Shown here piece after piece: positions 27,720 to 36,498 of a stretch of 64,000 nucleotides of DNA (position 1 is its first letter; every line of letters starts with the position of its first letter). The notes below the pieces were generated by a model. The model did no database searches. It was not told the origin of the DNA and worked only from the letters and a program-made list of their open reading frames with translations. A program made the translations under genes and the position numbers. The DNA lies in contig NZ_LXKA01000110.1 in NCBI RefSeq assembly GCF_001645125.1, forward strand, positions 434,001 to 498,000, read 5' to 3'. The stretch is from Paraburkholderia ginsengiterrae (GTDB taxonomy: Bacteria > Pseudomonadota > Gammaproteobacteria > Burkholderiales > Burkholderiaceae).

Positions 27720-27749
27720 CACGCCGCCCGGCTCGCGCCGGGCGGCGTG
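27720..27749. terminator. hairpin between convergent OmpA-family and LysR genes
   Basis: Perfect 13-bp GC-rich stem (arms 27720-27732 and 27737-27749, loop TCGC). No long U-tract on either side, but the position between two convergent genes fits a shared terminator. Confidence 0.65.
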
Positions 27750-27751
27750 TG

Positions 27752-28714
27752 TCATTGGTCCGGCGGTGTGTGAAACGTTGCGGCGATGCCGGTCATACCG
27801 ACGGCCGGCCCTAGCATGAAATCGTCGCCGGCCTGGCCCGGCAAGGTTTCTCGCGCGACTTCGAGCCACGCGCGCGCGGCGTGCGACAGATACCCGTCGC
27901 GGCGCCAACCGATAGCCATTTCCCATGGAATCTCCGGCTCCACCACCGGCCGGCAGGTGAACTTGGCCGGATCGAGCCGCCGGCAATACGGCGCGGGCAA
28001 GAGCGCGATGCCCACACCGGCCAGCACCAATGCCGCCATGAAATCCCAGTGCCCGCTGCGGCCGACGATGGTTGGCGCAAAACCGGCGGTACGGCATGCG
28101 TTCAATACGACATCGTTGAGCGCCAGACTCTCGCCGTAGAACACGAACGGCTCGTTCGCGAGCTGGGCAAGCGGCACTTCGGGCTGATCGTCCCAGCGCG
28201 AGCCGGCGCGCGCGACCAGCCATAGCAGCTGGTGCGTCATGGGCAGCACGTCGATATTTTCCGGGTCGACCGGTTGCAGCACGCCGCCTAATTCCAGCTC
28301 GCCGTTGATCAGCGCTGTTTCGATGGCACGCGAACCCTGCTCGAACAGTTTCAGTTCTATCTTTGGATAACGCTGGCGGAACGCGGCGATAGCGGGTGTG
28401 AAGAGCGAACCGCCCATCGGCGGAATACCGATGGTGAGTTCGCCGCGGCCGAGCGTGTCGAGATCGTTCAGTTCGGCCTGCAATTGCGCGTGCGCCGCGA
28501 GCACGTCCTGACCGCGCTGATAGACGATCCGGCCGGCGTCGGTCAGCACCATCTGGCGTCCGTCACGCAGCAAAAGCGGGGAGCCGATTTCGTCCTCCAG
28601 CGACTTGACCATCTTGCTGATGGTCGGCTGCGTGACGAACATCAACTCGGCGGCGACGGTGAAACTCTGCTGACGCACCACTTCGACGAAATACCGCAGC
28701 GCACGTAGTTCCAC
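27752..28714 (-). CDS. LysR-family transcriptional regulator
   Basis: 320 residues. N-terminal winged helix-turn-helix (MELRALRYFVEVVRQQSFT ... QPTISKMVKSLEDEIG, residues 1-60), then a type 2 periplasmic-binding-like effector domain. It resembles the CynR/CidR branch. The divergent neighbour is a glycosyltransferase, with about 170 bases between; neither that nor the OmpA-family gene is an obvious target, so effector and regulon are unknown. Confidence 0.9.
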   Translation of the reverse strand: MELRALRYFVEVVRQQSFTVAAELMFVTQPTISKMVKSLEDEIGSPLLLRDGRQMVLTDAGRIVYQRGQDVLAAHAQLQAELNDLDTLGRGELTIGIPPMGGSLFTPAIAAFRQRYPKIELKLFEQGSRAIETALINGELELGGVLQPVDPENIDVLPMTHQLLWLVARAGSRWDDQPEVPLAQLANEPFVFYGESLALNDVVLNACRTAGFAPTIVGRSGHWDFMAALVLAGVGIALLPAPYCRRLDPAKFTCRPVVEPEIPWEMAIGWRRDGYLSHAARAWLEVARETLPGQAGDDFMLGPAVGMTGIAATFHTPPDQ

Positions 28715-28883
28715 GATCTCAGACTCCAGAATTCCAAATCGGAATGATTTGAGTGATTGTAAGTCATTAAGTTTATGCGGCAGTGCGACTCATGCCGGCG
28801 TTTAATCAAGATGGAATCGGCCGCAGACGGGATAACATCGACGTCTATCCCAGTTGCCCCGTCCTTCGCGACCGCTCAGATCC

Positions 28884-29648
28884 ATGCCGCCCATCTCGAT
28901 CATCATTCCCTGCTACAACGCCGCGGCGACGCTCGCCCGCGCACTGGACAGCTGCCGCATTCAACCGGAAGCGGCGCAGATCATCGTGGTGGACGATGGC
29001 TCGACCGATGCCAGCGCGGAGATCGTCGCGCATTGCGGCAGCCTCGATGCGCGGGTGGGCTTGCTGCGCATGCCGTACAACGGCGGCGCGGCGCGCGCGC
29101 GCAACTGGGGCGCGATGCATGCGTCGCACGATCTGCTCGCGTTTCTCGACGCGGACGACGAGTACGTGCCCGGCGCGCTGGCCGCCGCGAGTGAGTTTCT
29201 CGCGCACAACCCGCAGGCGGTGTCCGTGCGGCTCGACGTCGAGTACACGGATTTTCCGGGCGAGCTCACCGCTCATCCCGACTTTGCCGGGCACGCGGCA
29301 ACGCTGAGCAATACGGTGCCGAGCAGCCTGGTCATTCGCCGCGCGGCGTACGCGGCCCTCGGCGGTTTTCCCATGGACGACGCGTTTCGGCGCATCGGCG
29401 GTGAAGACGGCGCGTTTTCGTGGGCGCTGCGCGAAATTTTCGGCAACCCGCGTCTGGGCGACGTGAAGCGCGTGCGCATGCACTATCACGCGGGCATTCA
29501 CGCCGAACGTTACTTCCGCGTCGCACTCGGACTGCAAACGCCAGATCCCGCCGACGTCGAGGAAGCGTTCCGCGTATCGAAGCAGTTCGTCGAGCATGCG
29601 CGCGCCGGGATCGCGCAATTGCGCTCAGCCAGCGTGGCCGCTGGTTAA
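28884..29648 (+). CDS. glycosyltransferase family 2 protein
   Basis: 254 residues with a GT-A fold: PPISIIIPCYN at the start, VVDDGSTD (Asp37-Asp42) for nucleotide-sugar binding and LDADDE (about 88-92) as the DXD metal site. No transmembrane segment, so a cytoplasmic or peripheral enzyme. The start is uncertain; an in-frame ATG ten codons upstream is possible and neither has a good ribosome binding site. Acceptor and product cannot be inferred: no other sugar genes adjoin. Confidence 0.85.
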   Translation: MPPISIIIPCYNAAATLARALDSCRIQPEAAQIIVVDDGSTDASAEIVAHCGSLDARVGLLRMPYNGGAARARNWGAMHASHDLLAFLDADDEYVPGALAAASEFLAHNPQAVSVRLDVEYTDFPGELTAHPDFAGHAATLSNTVPSSLVIRRAAYAALGGFPMDDAFRRIGGEDGAFSWALREIFGNPRLGDVKRVRMHYHAGIHAERYFRVALGLQTPDPADVEEAFRVSKQFVEHARAGIAQLRSASVAAG

Positions 29649-29713
29649 GCCGTCCTCCGAAAATCCGCTCCCTCGCCCCGAAGCCATCTCGATTTGCTAC
29701 AATCGCCGTTCGT

Positions 29714-29813
29714 CTTCGAGGAGCGTTGCGACGGGTACCGCGAATCCCTATATTCGCCGGCCGCCCGCCAGGCTCGAAGGCTTCAATCGGAGGGGAGAAT
29801 GCGCATAGCGCTT
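29714..29813 (+). promoter_or_regulatory. S-adenosylhomocysteine (SAH) riboswitch
   Basis: Fits the SAH riboswitch class known upstream of ahcY in beta- and gammaproteobacteria. Stem P1 pairs CTTCGAG (29714-29720) with CTCGAAG (29773-29779). The conserved cores GAGGAGCGTTGCGACGGG and CCAGGCTCGAAG are present. The 3' segment AGCGCTT (29807-29813) can pair with GAGCGTT in the core to form the class's pseudoknot. It ends 67 bases before ahcY and should turn expression on when SAH accumulates. Confidence 0.92.
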
Positions 29814-29880
29814 TTCCACCCACCGCATCGAACCGCGCTCACGTCAAATTTCTAGTCAATTTCTTAGAAAGGAGGGCGTG

Positions 29881-31302
29881 ATGAACGCCGCTGTGATCGA
29901 TTCCAAAGCTTCCCAGGATTACATTGTTGCCGACATGTCGCTGGCCGACTGGGGCCGCAAAGAGCTCAACATCGCCGAGACGGAAATGCCCGGCCTCGTG
30001 CAAACGCGCGAAGAATACAAGGCGCAGCAGCCCCTGAAGGGCGCGCGCATTGCCGGTTCGCTGCACATGACCATCCAGACCGGCGTGCTGATCGAGACGC
30101 TGACGGCGCTCGGCGCCGACGTCCGCTGGGCCTCGTGCAACATCTTCTCGACGCAGGATCACGCCGCCGCGGCTATCGCCAAGGCCGGCACGCCGGTGTT
30201 CGCGTTCAAGGGCGAGTCGCTCGACGAATACTGGGAGTTCTCGCACCGCATTTTCGAATGGCCGAATGGCGAATTCGCCAACATGATTCTCGACGACGGC
30301 GGCGATGCCACGTTGCTGCTGATCCTCGGCTCGAAGGCGGAAAAAGACCGTTCGGTGATCGCCAAACCGACCAACGAAGAAGAAGTCGCGCTGTACAAGT
30401 CGATCGCCCGTCATCTGGACGCGGATCCGGTGTGGTACTCCACGCGTCTCGCGCACATCCAGGGCGTGACGGAAGAAACCACCACCGGCGTGCACCGTCT
30501 GTACCAGATGGAAAAGGAAGGCCGTCTGCCCTTCCCGGCCATCAACGTCAACGACTCGGTCACCAAGTCGAAGTTCGACAACCTGTACGGCTGCCGTGAG
30601 TCGCTGGTCGACGGCATCAAGCGCGCGACCGACGTGATGATCGCGGGCAAGATCGCAGTGGTCGCGGGTTACGGCGACGTGGGCAAGGGCTGCGCGCAAT
30701 CGCTGCGTGGCTTGGGCGCAACCGTGTGGGTCACGGAAATCGATCCGATCTGCGCGCTGCAAGCCGCGATGGAAGGCTACCGCGTCGTGACGATGGAATA
30801 CGCCGCCGACAAGGCCGACATTTTCGTGACGGCCACCGGCAATTACCACGTGATCGGCCATGACCACATGAAGGCGATGCGCCACAACGCGATCGTCTGC
30901 AACATCGGTCACTTCGACTCGGAAATCGACGTCGCGTCGACCCGCCAGTACCAGTGGGACAACATCAAGCCGCAAGTCGACCACATCATTTTCCCGGACG
31001 GCAAGCGCGTGATCCTGCTGGCTGAAGGCCGCCTCGTGAACCTGGGTTGCGCAACGGGCCACCCGTCGTTCGTGATGTCGAACTCGTTCACGAATCAGAC
31101 GCTCGCGCAGATCGAACTGTTCACGCAAGGCAAGAAGTACGAGAACAAGGTGTACGTGCTGCCGAAGCATCTGGACGAGAAGGTCGCGCGCCTGCATCTG
31201 GCGCGCATCGGTGCGAACCTGACCGTGCTGTCGGACGAGCAGGCCGGCTACATCGGCGTCGACAAGAACGGTCCGTTCAAGCCGAACCACTACCGCTACT
31301 AA
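29881..31302 (+). CDS. ahcY: adenosylhomocysteinase
   Basis: Splits S-adenosylhomocysteine into adenosine and homocysteine, relieving inhibition of methyltransferases. 473 residues. The NAD-binding loop GYGDVGKG starts at about 263, and the C-terminus KPNHYRY is the family ending that reaches the neighbouring subunit's NAD. AAAGGAGG lies five bases before the ATG. Controlled by the SAH riboswitch just upstream and followed by a holin-like gene and metF. Confidence 0.98.
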   Translation: MNAAVIDSKASQDYIVADMSLADWGRKELNIAETEMPGLVQTREEYKAQQPLKGARIAGSLHMTIQTGVLIETLTALGADVRWASCNIFSTQDHAAAAIAKAGTPVFAFKGESLDEYWEFSHRIFEWPNGEFANMILDDGGDATLLLILGSKAEKDRSVIAKPTNEEEVALYKSIARHLDADPVWYSTRLAHIQGVTEETTTGVHRLYQMEKEGRLPFPAINVNDSVTKSKFDNLYGCRESLVDGIKRATDVMIAGKIAVVAGYGDVGKGCAQSLRGLGATVWVTEIDPICALQAAMEGYRVVTMEYAADKADIFVTATGNYHVIGHDHMKAMRHNAIVCNIGHFDSEIDVASTRQYQWDNIKPQVDHIIFPDGKRVILLAEGRLVNLGCATGHPSFVMSNSFTNQTLAQIELFTQGKKYENKVYVLPKHLDEKVARLHLARIGANLTVLSDEQAGYIGVDKNGPFKPNHYRY

Positions 31303-31340
31303 GCAAGCCGCGGGCGGTTGGAACGCATGACAGTTTGAGG

Positions 31341-31370
31341 ACAAAGCGGCGCATCATGCGCCGCTTTGTT
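31341..31370. terminator. hairpin after ahcY
   Basis: Perfect 13-bp stem (ACAAAGCGGCGCA at 31341-31353 and its complement at 31357-31369, loop TCA) 38 bases after the ahcY stop. The T-tract is short, so it may reduce rather than block read-through into the holin-like gene and metF. Confidence 0.7.
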
Positions 31371-31424
31371 CGCCATGCCCGCCTTATTTCATTCAACGGA
31401 CATCCGGCCTACAAGGAGCTCTAC

Positions 31425-31778
31425 ATGACCGTGCTGCTGACCTGGCTGATCAACGCGCTTGCGCTGCTGATCATCACCTACCTCGTTCCGTCGATCCATA
31501 TCCGCAGTTTCGGCACCGCATTGATCGTCGCGGTGGTGCTCGGATTGATCAACACGATCCTGCGACCGGTGCTGATCCTGTTGACGCTGCCCGTCACGAT
31601 CGTCACGCTCGGACTCTTCATTCTGGTGGTCAATGCGCTGTGCTTCTGGCTGTGCGCGTCGCTGCTGAAGGGCTTCGAAGTGTCGGGTTTCTGGTCGGCG
31701 TTCTTCGGCTCGATTCTGTACAGCATTGTCTCTTGGCTGCTGTCCGCGCTTATTTTCGGCAACCGCAGCATCGGTTGA
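31425..31778 (+). CDS. phage holin family 4-like membrane protein
   Basis: 117 residues, nearly all hydrophobic, about four transmembrane helices; it resembles the YvlD/phage holin 4 superfamily (VLGLINTILRPVLILLTLPV). AAGGAG precedes the ATG by six bases. It lies between ahcY and metF, 11 bases before metF. No lysis genes or prophage are near, so the holin label is only a family name. The fixed company of one-carbon genes suggests a membrane role linked to that unit, as inference. Confidence 0.85.
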   Translation: MTVLLTWLINALALLIITYLVPSIHIRSFGTALIVAVVLGLINTILRPVLILLTLPVTIVTLGLFILVVNALCFWLCASLLKGFEVSGFWSAFFGSILYSIVSWLLSALIFGNRSIG

Positions 31779-31789
31779 ATCACTGAATC

Positions 31790-32620
31790 ATGAACCCGAT
31801 CGAACTTTCATTCGAATTCTTCCCGCCGAAAACGCAGGAAGGCGTCGACAAGCTGCGTGCCACGCGCACGCAGCTCGCATTGCTCAAGCCCAAGTTCGTG
31901 TCCGTCACGTTCGGCGCGGGCGGCTCGACGCAGCAGGGCACGCTCGATACCGTCGTCGATATGGCGAAGGACGGGCTCGAAGCGGCGCCGCACGTGTCGT
32001 GCATCGGCTCGTCCAAAGAGAGCCTGCGCGCGATCCTCAACGAGTACCGCGCGCATGGCATTCGCCATATCGTCGCTTTGCGCGGCGATTTGCCCTCCGG
32101 CATGGGCGAAGTCGGCGAGCTGCGCTATGCGTCGGAGCTGGTGAGCTTCATTCGCGCCGAGTTTGGCGACTGGTTCTGGATCGAAGTGGCCGGCTACCCG
32201 GAATACCACCCGCAGGCGCGCTCGCCGCGTCACGATCTGGAAAACTTTGCCCGCAAGGTGAAGGCCGGCGCGAATTCGGCGATCACGCAGTACTTCTTCA
32301 ACGCGGACGCGTACTTCCATTTCGTCGACGACGTCAGGAAGCTCGGCGTTGAGGTGCCGATCGTGCCGGGCATCATGCCGATCACGAACTTCTCGCAACT
32401 AATGCGCTTTTCGGAGATGTGCGGCGCCGAAGTGCCGCGCTGGATCGCACGCCGGCTGGAAAGCTTCGGCGACGACCGCGAGTCGATCCGCGCGTTCGGG
32501 CTGGATGTGGTGACCGACCTGTGCGGACGTCTCATCGACGCGAAGGTGCCGGGCCTGCACTTCTACACGCTGAACGGCGCTGCGGCGACCAAGGCGATCT
32601 GCGAGCGTCTGGGCGCTTAA
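31790..32620 (+). CDS. metF: 5,10-methylenetetrahydrofolate reductase
   Basis: FAD enzyme that reduces methylene-THF to methyl-THF, the methyl donor for homocysteine to methionine. 276 residues. It opens with the family signature SFEFFPPKT and has FGAGGST and ALRGDLP in the folate/FAD barrel. With ahcY it closes the methyl cycle. A strong terminator follows. Confidence 0.97.
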   Translation: MNPIELSFEFFPPKTQEGVDKLRATRTQLALLKPKFVSVTFGAGGSTQQGTLDTVVDMAKDGLEAAPHVSCIGSSKESLRAILNEYRAHGIRHIVALRGDLPSGMGEVGELRYASELVSFIRAEFGDWFWIEVAGYPEYHPQARSPRHDLENFARKVKAGANSAITQYFFNADAYFHFVDDVRKLGVEVPIVPGIMPITNFSQLMRFSEMCGAEVPRWIARRLESFGDDRESIRAFGLDVVTDLCGRLIDAKVPGLHFYTLNGAAATKAICERLGA

Positions 32621-32645
32621 GGACCGGATGGCGTAGCGAGGACGA

Positions 32646-32680
32646 AACCGCGCGGCTGAATGGGCCGCGCGGTTTTTTTT
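32646..32680 (+). terminator. intrinsic terminator after metF
   Basis: 11-bp stem (AACCGCGCGGC and complement, 7-base loop) followed directly by a run of T. Confidence 0.93.
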
Positions 32681-32817
32681 GCGCCGGAACGGCTGCGCAG
32701 AGAGCGTTGCGACGGCCATCCCGGCGGCGAGCCTGCCACCGAATTTTCGCCCGCCGCTGTTGCTGCGTCGCAACAATGCGCTGCGCTGCGGCAAAGCTTG
32801 CGGCGCGTAAGCCCTCA

Positions 32818-32846
32818 TTGAACCCGATTTTTGTGCTGTCTATGAT
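32818..32846 (+). promoter_or_regulatory. sigma-70 promoter of the dpp-type operon
   Basis: TTGAAC (32818-32823), 17-base spacer, TATGAT (32841-32846); 39 bases before the first binding-protein gene. Confidence 0.7.
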
Positions 32847-32884
32847 CAAAGCGCAGCTGACGTGGCTGCTGTGCGGAGAACGTA

Positions 32885-34525
32885 ATGACGGTATCCAAGT
32901 TGCTGTTTGCGGTTCGCCAAACCTGCTTGCCGGCGCTCGCCACCTGTGCGCTCCTGACTGCCGGATTTTCACCTGCCGCCGGCGCGGCTACGCTGCCCGA
33001 CAAGACCCTCGTGTTCTGCTCCGAGGGCAGTCCGGCCGGCTTCGACACCGCGCAATACACGACCAGCGTCGAATTCAGCGCCGGCTCGTACACGGTGTAC
33101 AACCGCCTGATCGAATTTGCGCACGGCAGCACCGATATCGAACCGGGCCTTGCCGAGAAATGGGATGTGTCGCAGGACGGCCTGACTTACACCTTTCATT
33201 TGCGGCACGGCGTGAAATTCCAGACCACGTCGTTCTTCAAGCCGACGCGCGAGTTCAACGCCGACGACGTCGTCTTCACCTACCAGCGGATGCTCGATCC
33301 GGATCAGCCGTTCCGCAAGGCCTACTCGGTGCCGTTCCCGTATTTCACCGATCTGGGCCTCGCCAAGAACATTGCGAAGATCGAAAAGCTCGATCCGTAC
33401 ACGGTGCGGTTCACGCTGAAGGAAGTCGATGCGCCGTTTTTGCAGCAGATCGCGATGCCGTTCGCGTCGATCCTGTCGGCTGAATATGGCGATCAATTAT
33501 TGAAGGCGGGTAAAGCATCGGATATCAATCAATATCCGGTCGGCACCGGCCCGTTTATTTTCCGCAGCTACACGAAAGACGACACGATTCGCTTCGACGG
33601 TAATCCCGATTACTGGAAGCCGGGCGTCGTGAAAGTCAGCAAGCTGATATTCGCCATTACGGTCGATCCGGCGGTGCGGTTGCAAAAACTGAAGCGCGGC
33701 GAATGCCAAGTCATGGCTTATCCGCGGCCCGCTGATATTCCGGCGGTCAAAACCGACGAGACGCTTAACATGCCGCACGAGGTGGGTTTCAATCTCGGCT
33801 ATATCGCCTACAACACCACCAAAAAGCCGCTCGACAATGTGCTGGTACGCCGCGCGCTCGATATGTCGATCAATAAGAAAGCGATTATCGAATCGGTGTA
33901 TCAAGGGGCGGGCCAAGCGGCGACCAACCCCATGCCGCCGACGCAATGGGGCTACGACAAGAATCTGAAAGACGCCCCGTATGACGTCGACAAAGCCAAA
34001 GCGCTGCTGAAGCAGGCGGGTTATCCGGACGGCTTCGACCTGACCTTGTGGGCCATGCCGGTTCAGCGGCCTTATAACCCCAACGCGCGCCTGATGGCGG
34101 AAATGCTGCAATCCGATTGGGCGAAAATTGGCGTCAAAGTAAAAATCGCCACTTATGAATGGGGCGAATACATTCGCCGCGCACATTCAGGCGAGCATGA
34201 GGCAATGCTGATTGGCTGGACCGGCGATTATGGCGACCCGGATAACTGGCTGGGCGTATTGCTGGGCTGCGATGCGGTGAATGGCAGTAACTTTTCCAAA
34301 TGGTGCTACAAGCCTTACGACGACCTGATCAAGAAGGGCCGCAGTACCACGGATATGACCGACCGAACCAAGGCCTATACGGATGCCCAGGAGATCTTCA
34401 AGGATCAGGTCCCGTTCACGCCGATCGCCCATTCCACGGTCTATCAGCCGATCAGCAAGAACGTCACGGGTTTCAGGATCGACCCGTTTGGCCCGACGCA
34501 ATTCATGAACGTCGGCCTGAAATAG
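32885..34525 (+). CDS. dipeptide ABC transporter substrate-binding protein, copy 1
   Basis: Periplasmic binding protein of solute-binding family 5 (DppA type), 546 residues. Signal peptide to about residue 34 (CALLTAGFSPAAGAA). It carries the family features EPGLAEKWDVSQDGLTYTFHLRHGVKF and GTGPFIFRSY. Very similar along its whole length to the next gene product, so the two arose by tandem duplication. Its middle part uses more A/T-ending codons than its neighbours. GGAG lies six bases before the ATG. Ligand (di- or oligopeptides, or heme-type compounds) cannot be told from sequence. Confidence 0.92.
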   Translation: MTVSKLLFAVRQTCLPALATCALLTAGFSPAAGAATLPDKTLVFCSEGSPAGFDTAQYTTSVEFSAGSYTVYNRLIEFAHGSTDIEPGLAEKWDVSQDGLTYTFHLRHGVKFQTTSFFKPTREFNADDVVFTYQRMLDPDQPFRKAYSVPFPYFTDLGLAKNIAKIEKLDPYTVRFTLKEVDAPFLQQIAMPFASILSAEYGDQLLKAGKASDINQYPVGTGPFIFRSYTKDDTIRFDGNPDYWKPGVVKVSKLIFAITVDPAVRLQKLKRGECQVMAYPRPADIPAVKTDETLNMPHEVGFNLGYIAYNTTKKPLDNVLVRRALDMSINKKAIIESVYQGAGQAATNPMPPTQWGYDKNLKDAPYDVDKAKALLKQAGYPDGFDLTLWAMPVQRPYNPNARLMAEMLQSDWAKIGVKVKIATYEWGEYIRRAHSGEHEAMLIGWTGDYGDPDNWLGVLLGCDAVNGSNFSKWCYKPYDDLIKKGRSTTDMTDRTKAYTDAQEIFKDQVPFTPIAHSTVYQPISKNVTGFRIDPFGPTQFMNVGLK

Positions 34526-34562
34526 TGTTCGTGGGCAGGTTTTTGCCCGGCCTGGCCTCCAG

Positions 34563-34596
34563 CGCCGCACGCTCCGGCCCACGCCGGCGTGCGGCG
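34563..34596. terminator. hairpin between the two binding-protein genes
   Basis: 10-bp stem (CGCCGCACGC at 34563-34572, complement at 34587-34596, 14-base loop with inner pairing), 37 bases after the copy 1 stop and without a T-tract. A possible mRNA 3'-end stabiliser or attenuator. Confidence 0.5.
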
Positions 34597-34718
34597 GGCT
34601 ATATGCCTGATTGGTTTCCGATCGTCAACAGAGGGATTTCGTCCGCTTGGTGCTGTGAGCAAAGCTCAAGTAATATCGCGCTACGCCGGCGGGAGCCGGC
34701 CACGAACCTGGAGGAAAC

Positions 34719-36347
34719 ATGAAGCAAAACAATCTGTTGCGCGCCGCGCGTGTTACGACGCTCGTCGCAGCTGCAGCGGCATCGATGGTGGGCGCAAGTG
34801 TCGCGCGCGCCGAGATTCCGAATAAAACCCTGGTCTACTGCTCAGAAGGCAGCCCCGCGGGTTTCGATCCGGCCCAATACACCACGGGCACCGATTTCAC
34901 GGCTAACACGTTCACTGTCTACAACCGCCTCGTCGAATTCGAGCGCGGCGGCACGAAGGTCGAGCCGGGCCTCGCGGAAAAGTGGGATGTCTCCGCTGAT
35001 GGCAAGACGTACACGTTCCACCTGCGTCATGGCGTGAAGTTCCAGACCACGTCGTTCTTCAAGCCGACGCGCGAATTCAACGCGGACGACGTCGTGTTCA
35101 CGTTCCAGCGCATGCTGGACACGAACCAGCCGTTCCGCAAGGCGTATCCGGTCCAATTCCCTTACTTCACGGACATGGGCCTCGACAAGCTGATCACCAG
35201 CGTCGAGAAGGTCGATCCGTACACGGTCAAGTTCACGCTGAAGGAAGTCAACGCGCCGTTCATCCAGAACATGGCGATGGAATATGCGTCGATCCTGTCG
35301 GCTGAATATGGCGATCAACTGCTGAAGGCCGGCAAGGCGGCCGACATCAACCAGTTCCCGGTCGGCACCGGCCCGTTCATTTTCCGCAGCTACACGAAAG
35401 ACGCGACGATCCGCTTCGACGGCAATCCGGATTACTGGAAGCCGAACGCCGTGAAAATCTCGAAGCTGATTTTCTCGATCACGCCGGATGCCGGCGTGCG
35501 CGTGCAGAAGATCAAGCGCGACGAATGCCAGGTCATGAGCTATCCGCGTCCGGCCGACATCGCGCCGCTGAAGGCTGAAGCGAACATCGACATGCCGTCG
35601 CAGCCGGGCTTCAACCTTGGTTACCTCGCGTACAACGTGTCGCACAAGCCGGTCGACAAGCTCGAAGTGCGTCAGGCGCTCGACATGGCGATCAACAAGA
35701 AGGCGATCATCGACTCGGTGTATCAAGGCGCAGGCCAGGCCGCGACGAATCCGATGCCGCCGACCCAATGGTCGTACGACAAGAACCTGAAGAGCGCCTC
35801 GTACGATACGGACAAGGCCAAGGCTCTGCTGGCCAAGGCCGGTTATCCGAACGGCTTCGACATCACGCTGTGGGCAATGCCGGTGCAACGCGCGTACAAC
35901 CCGAACGCCCGCCTGATGGCGGAAATGATCCAGGCCGACTGGGCCAAGATCGGCGTGAAGGCCAAGATCGTCACGTATGAGTGGGGCGAGTACATCAAGC
36001 GCGCCCACGCAGGTGAAGACGACACGATGCTGATCGGCTGGACCGGCGATAACGGCGATCCGGACAACTGGCTCGGCACGCTGCTCGGCTGCGAAGCGGT
36101 GAACGGCAACAACTTCTCGAAGTGGTGCTACAAGCCGTTCGAGGATCTGGTCCAGAAGGGCCGTGTCTCGTCCGATCAGGGCGCGCGCACGACGGCATAC
36201 ACGCAGGCGCAGCAGATTTTCGCGCAGCAACTGCCGTTCTCGCCGATCGCACACTCGACCGTGTACCAGCCTGTCAGCAAGAAGGTGGTCGACATGCGCA
36301 TCGAACCGCTCGGCTACGCGCGCTTCGACGGCGTCAGCGTCAAGTAA
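34719..36347 (+). CDS. dppA: dipeptide ABC transporter substrate-binding protein, copy 2
   Basis: Second family 5 binding protein, 542 residues, signal peptide to about residue 31 (ends SVARA). It shares long identical stretches with copy 1, including the region around GVKFQTTSFFKPTREFNADD. GGAGG stands before the ATG. It is directly upstream of the permease genes, with a hairpin between, so it is probably the main partner of this transporter. Confidence 0.93.
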   Translation: MKQNNLLRAARVTTLVAAAAASMVGASVARAEIPNKTLVYCSEGSPAGFDPAQYTTGTDFTANTFTVYNRLVEFERGGTKVEPGLAEKWDVSADGKTYTFHLRHGVKFQTTSFFKPTREFNADDVVFTFQRMLDTNQPFRKAYPVQFPYFTDMGLDKLITSVEKVDPYTVKFTLKEVNAPFIQNMAMEYASILSAEYGDQLLKAGKAADINQFPVGTGPFIFRSYTKDATIRFDGNPDYWKPNAVKISKLIFSITPDAGVRVQKIKRDECQVMSYPRPADIAPLKAEANIDMPSQPGFNLGYLAYNVSHKPVDKLEVRQALDMAINKKAIIDSVYQGAGQAATNPMPPTQWSYDKNLKSASYDTDKAKALLAKAGYPNGFDITLWAMPVQRAYNPNARLMAEMIQADWAKIGVKAKIVTYEWGEYIKRAHAGEDDTMLIGWTGDNGDPDNWLGTLLGCEAVNGNNFSKWCYKPFEDLVQKGRVSSDQGARTTAYTQAQQIFAQQLPFSPIAHSTVYQPVSKKVVDMRIEPLGYARFDGVSVK

Positions 36348-36427
36348 CGCGACTGACAAGTCGTCAAGCAAGTCGTAATTTTCGCGCAGTACGCTTTTCG
36401 CACGGTTAGAAAACTGGTCGAAATGGT

Positions 36428-36472
36428 CCGGCGACCGGGGTCACGAGCCCTCGTCGCCGGTTGCGTTTTTTC
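36428..36472 (+). terminator. attenuator-like hairpin between dppA and dppB
   Basis: CCGGCGAC (36428-36435) pairs with GTCGCCGG (36453-36460), with inner pairing in the loop, and a T-run follows at about 36465-36471. Placed between binding-protein and permease genes, it would give more binding protein than permease, a common arrangement. Confidence 0.75.
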
Positions 36473-36498
36473 TTCACCAAGACCATAGGGACAAAACC

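Noticed and set aside
31425-31778. Holin gene as a sign of prophage
   Set aside because: No phage structural, integrase or lysis genes are near; the family name alone does not support a prophage.
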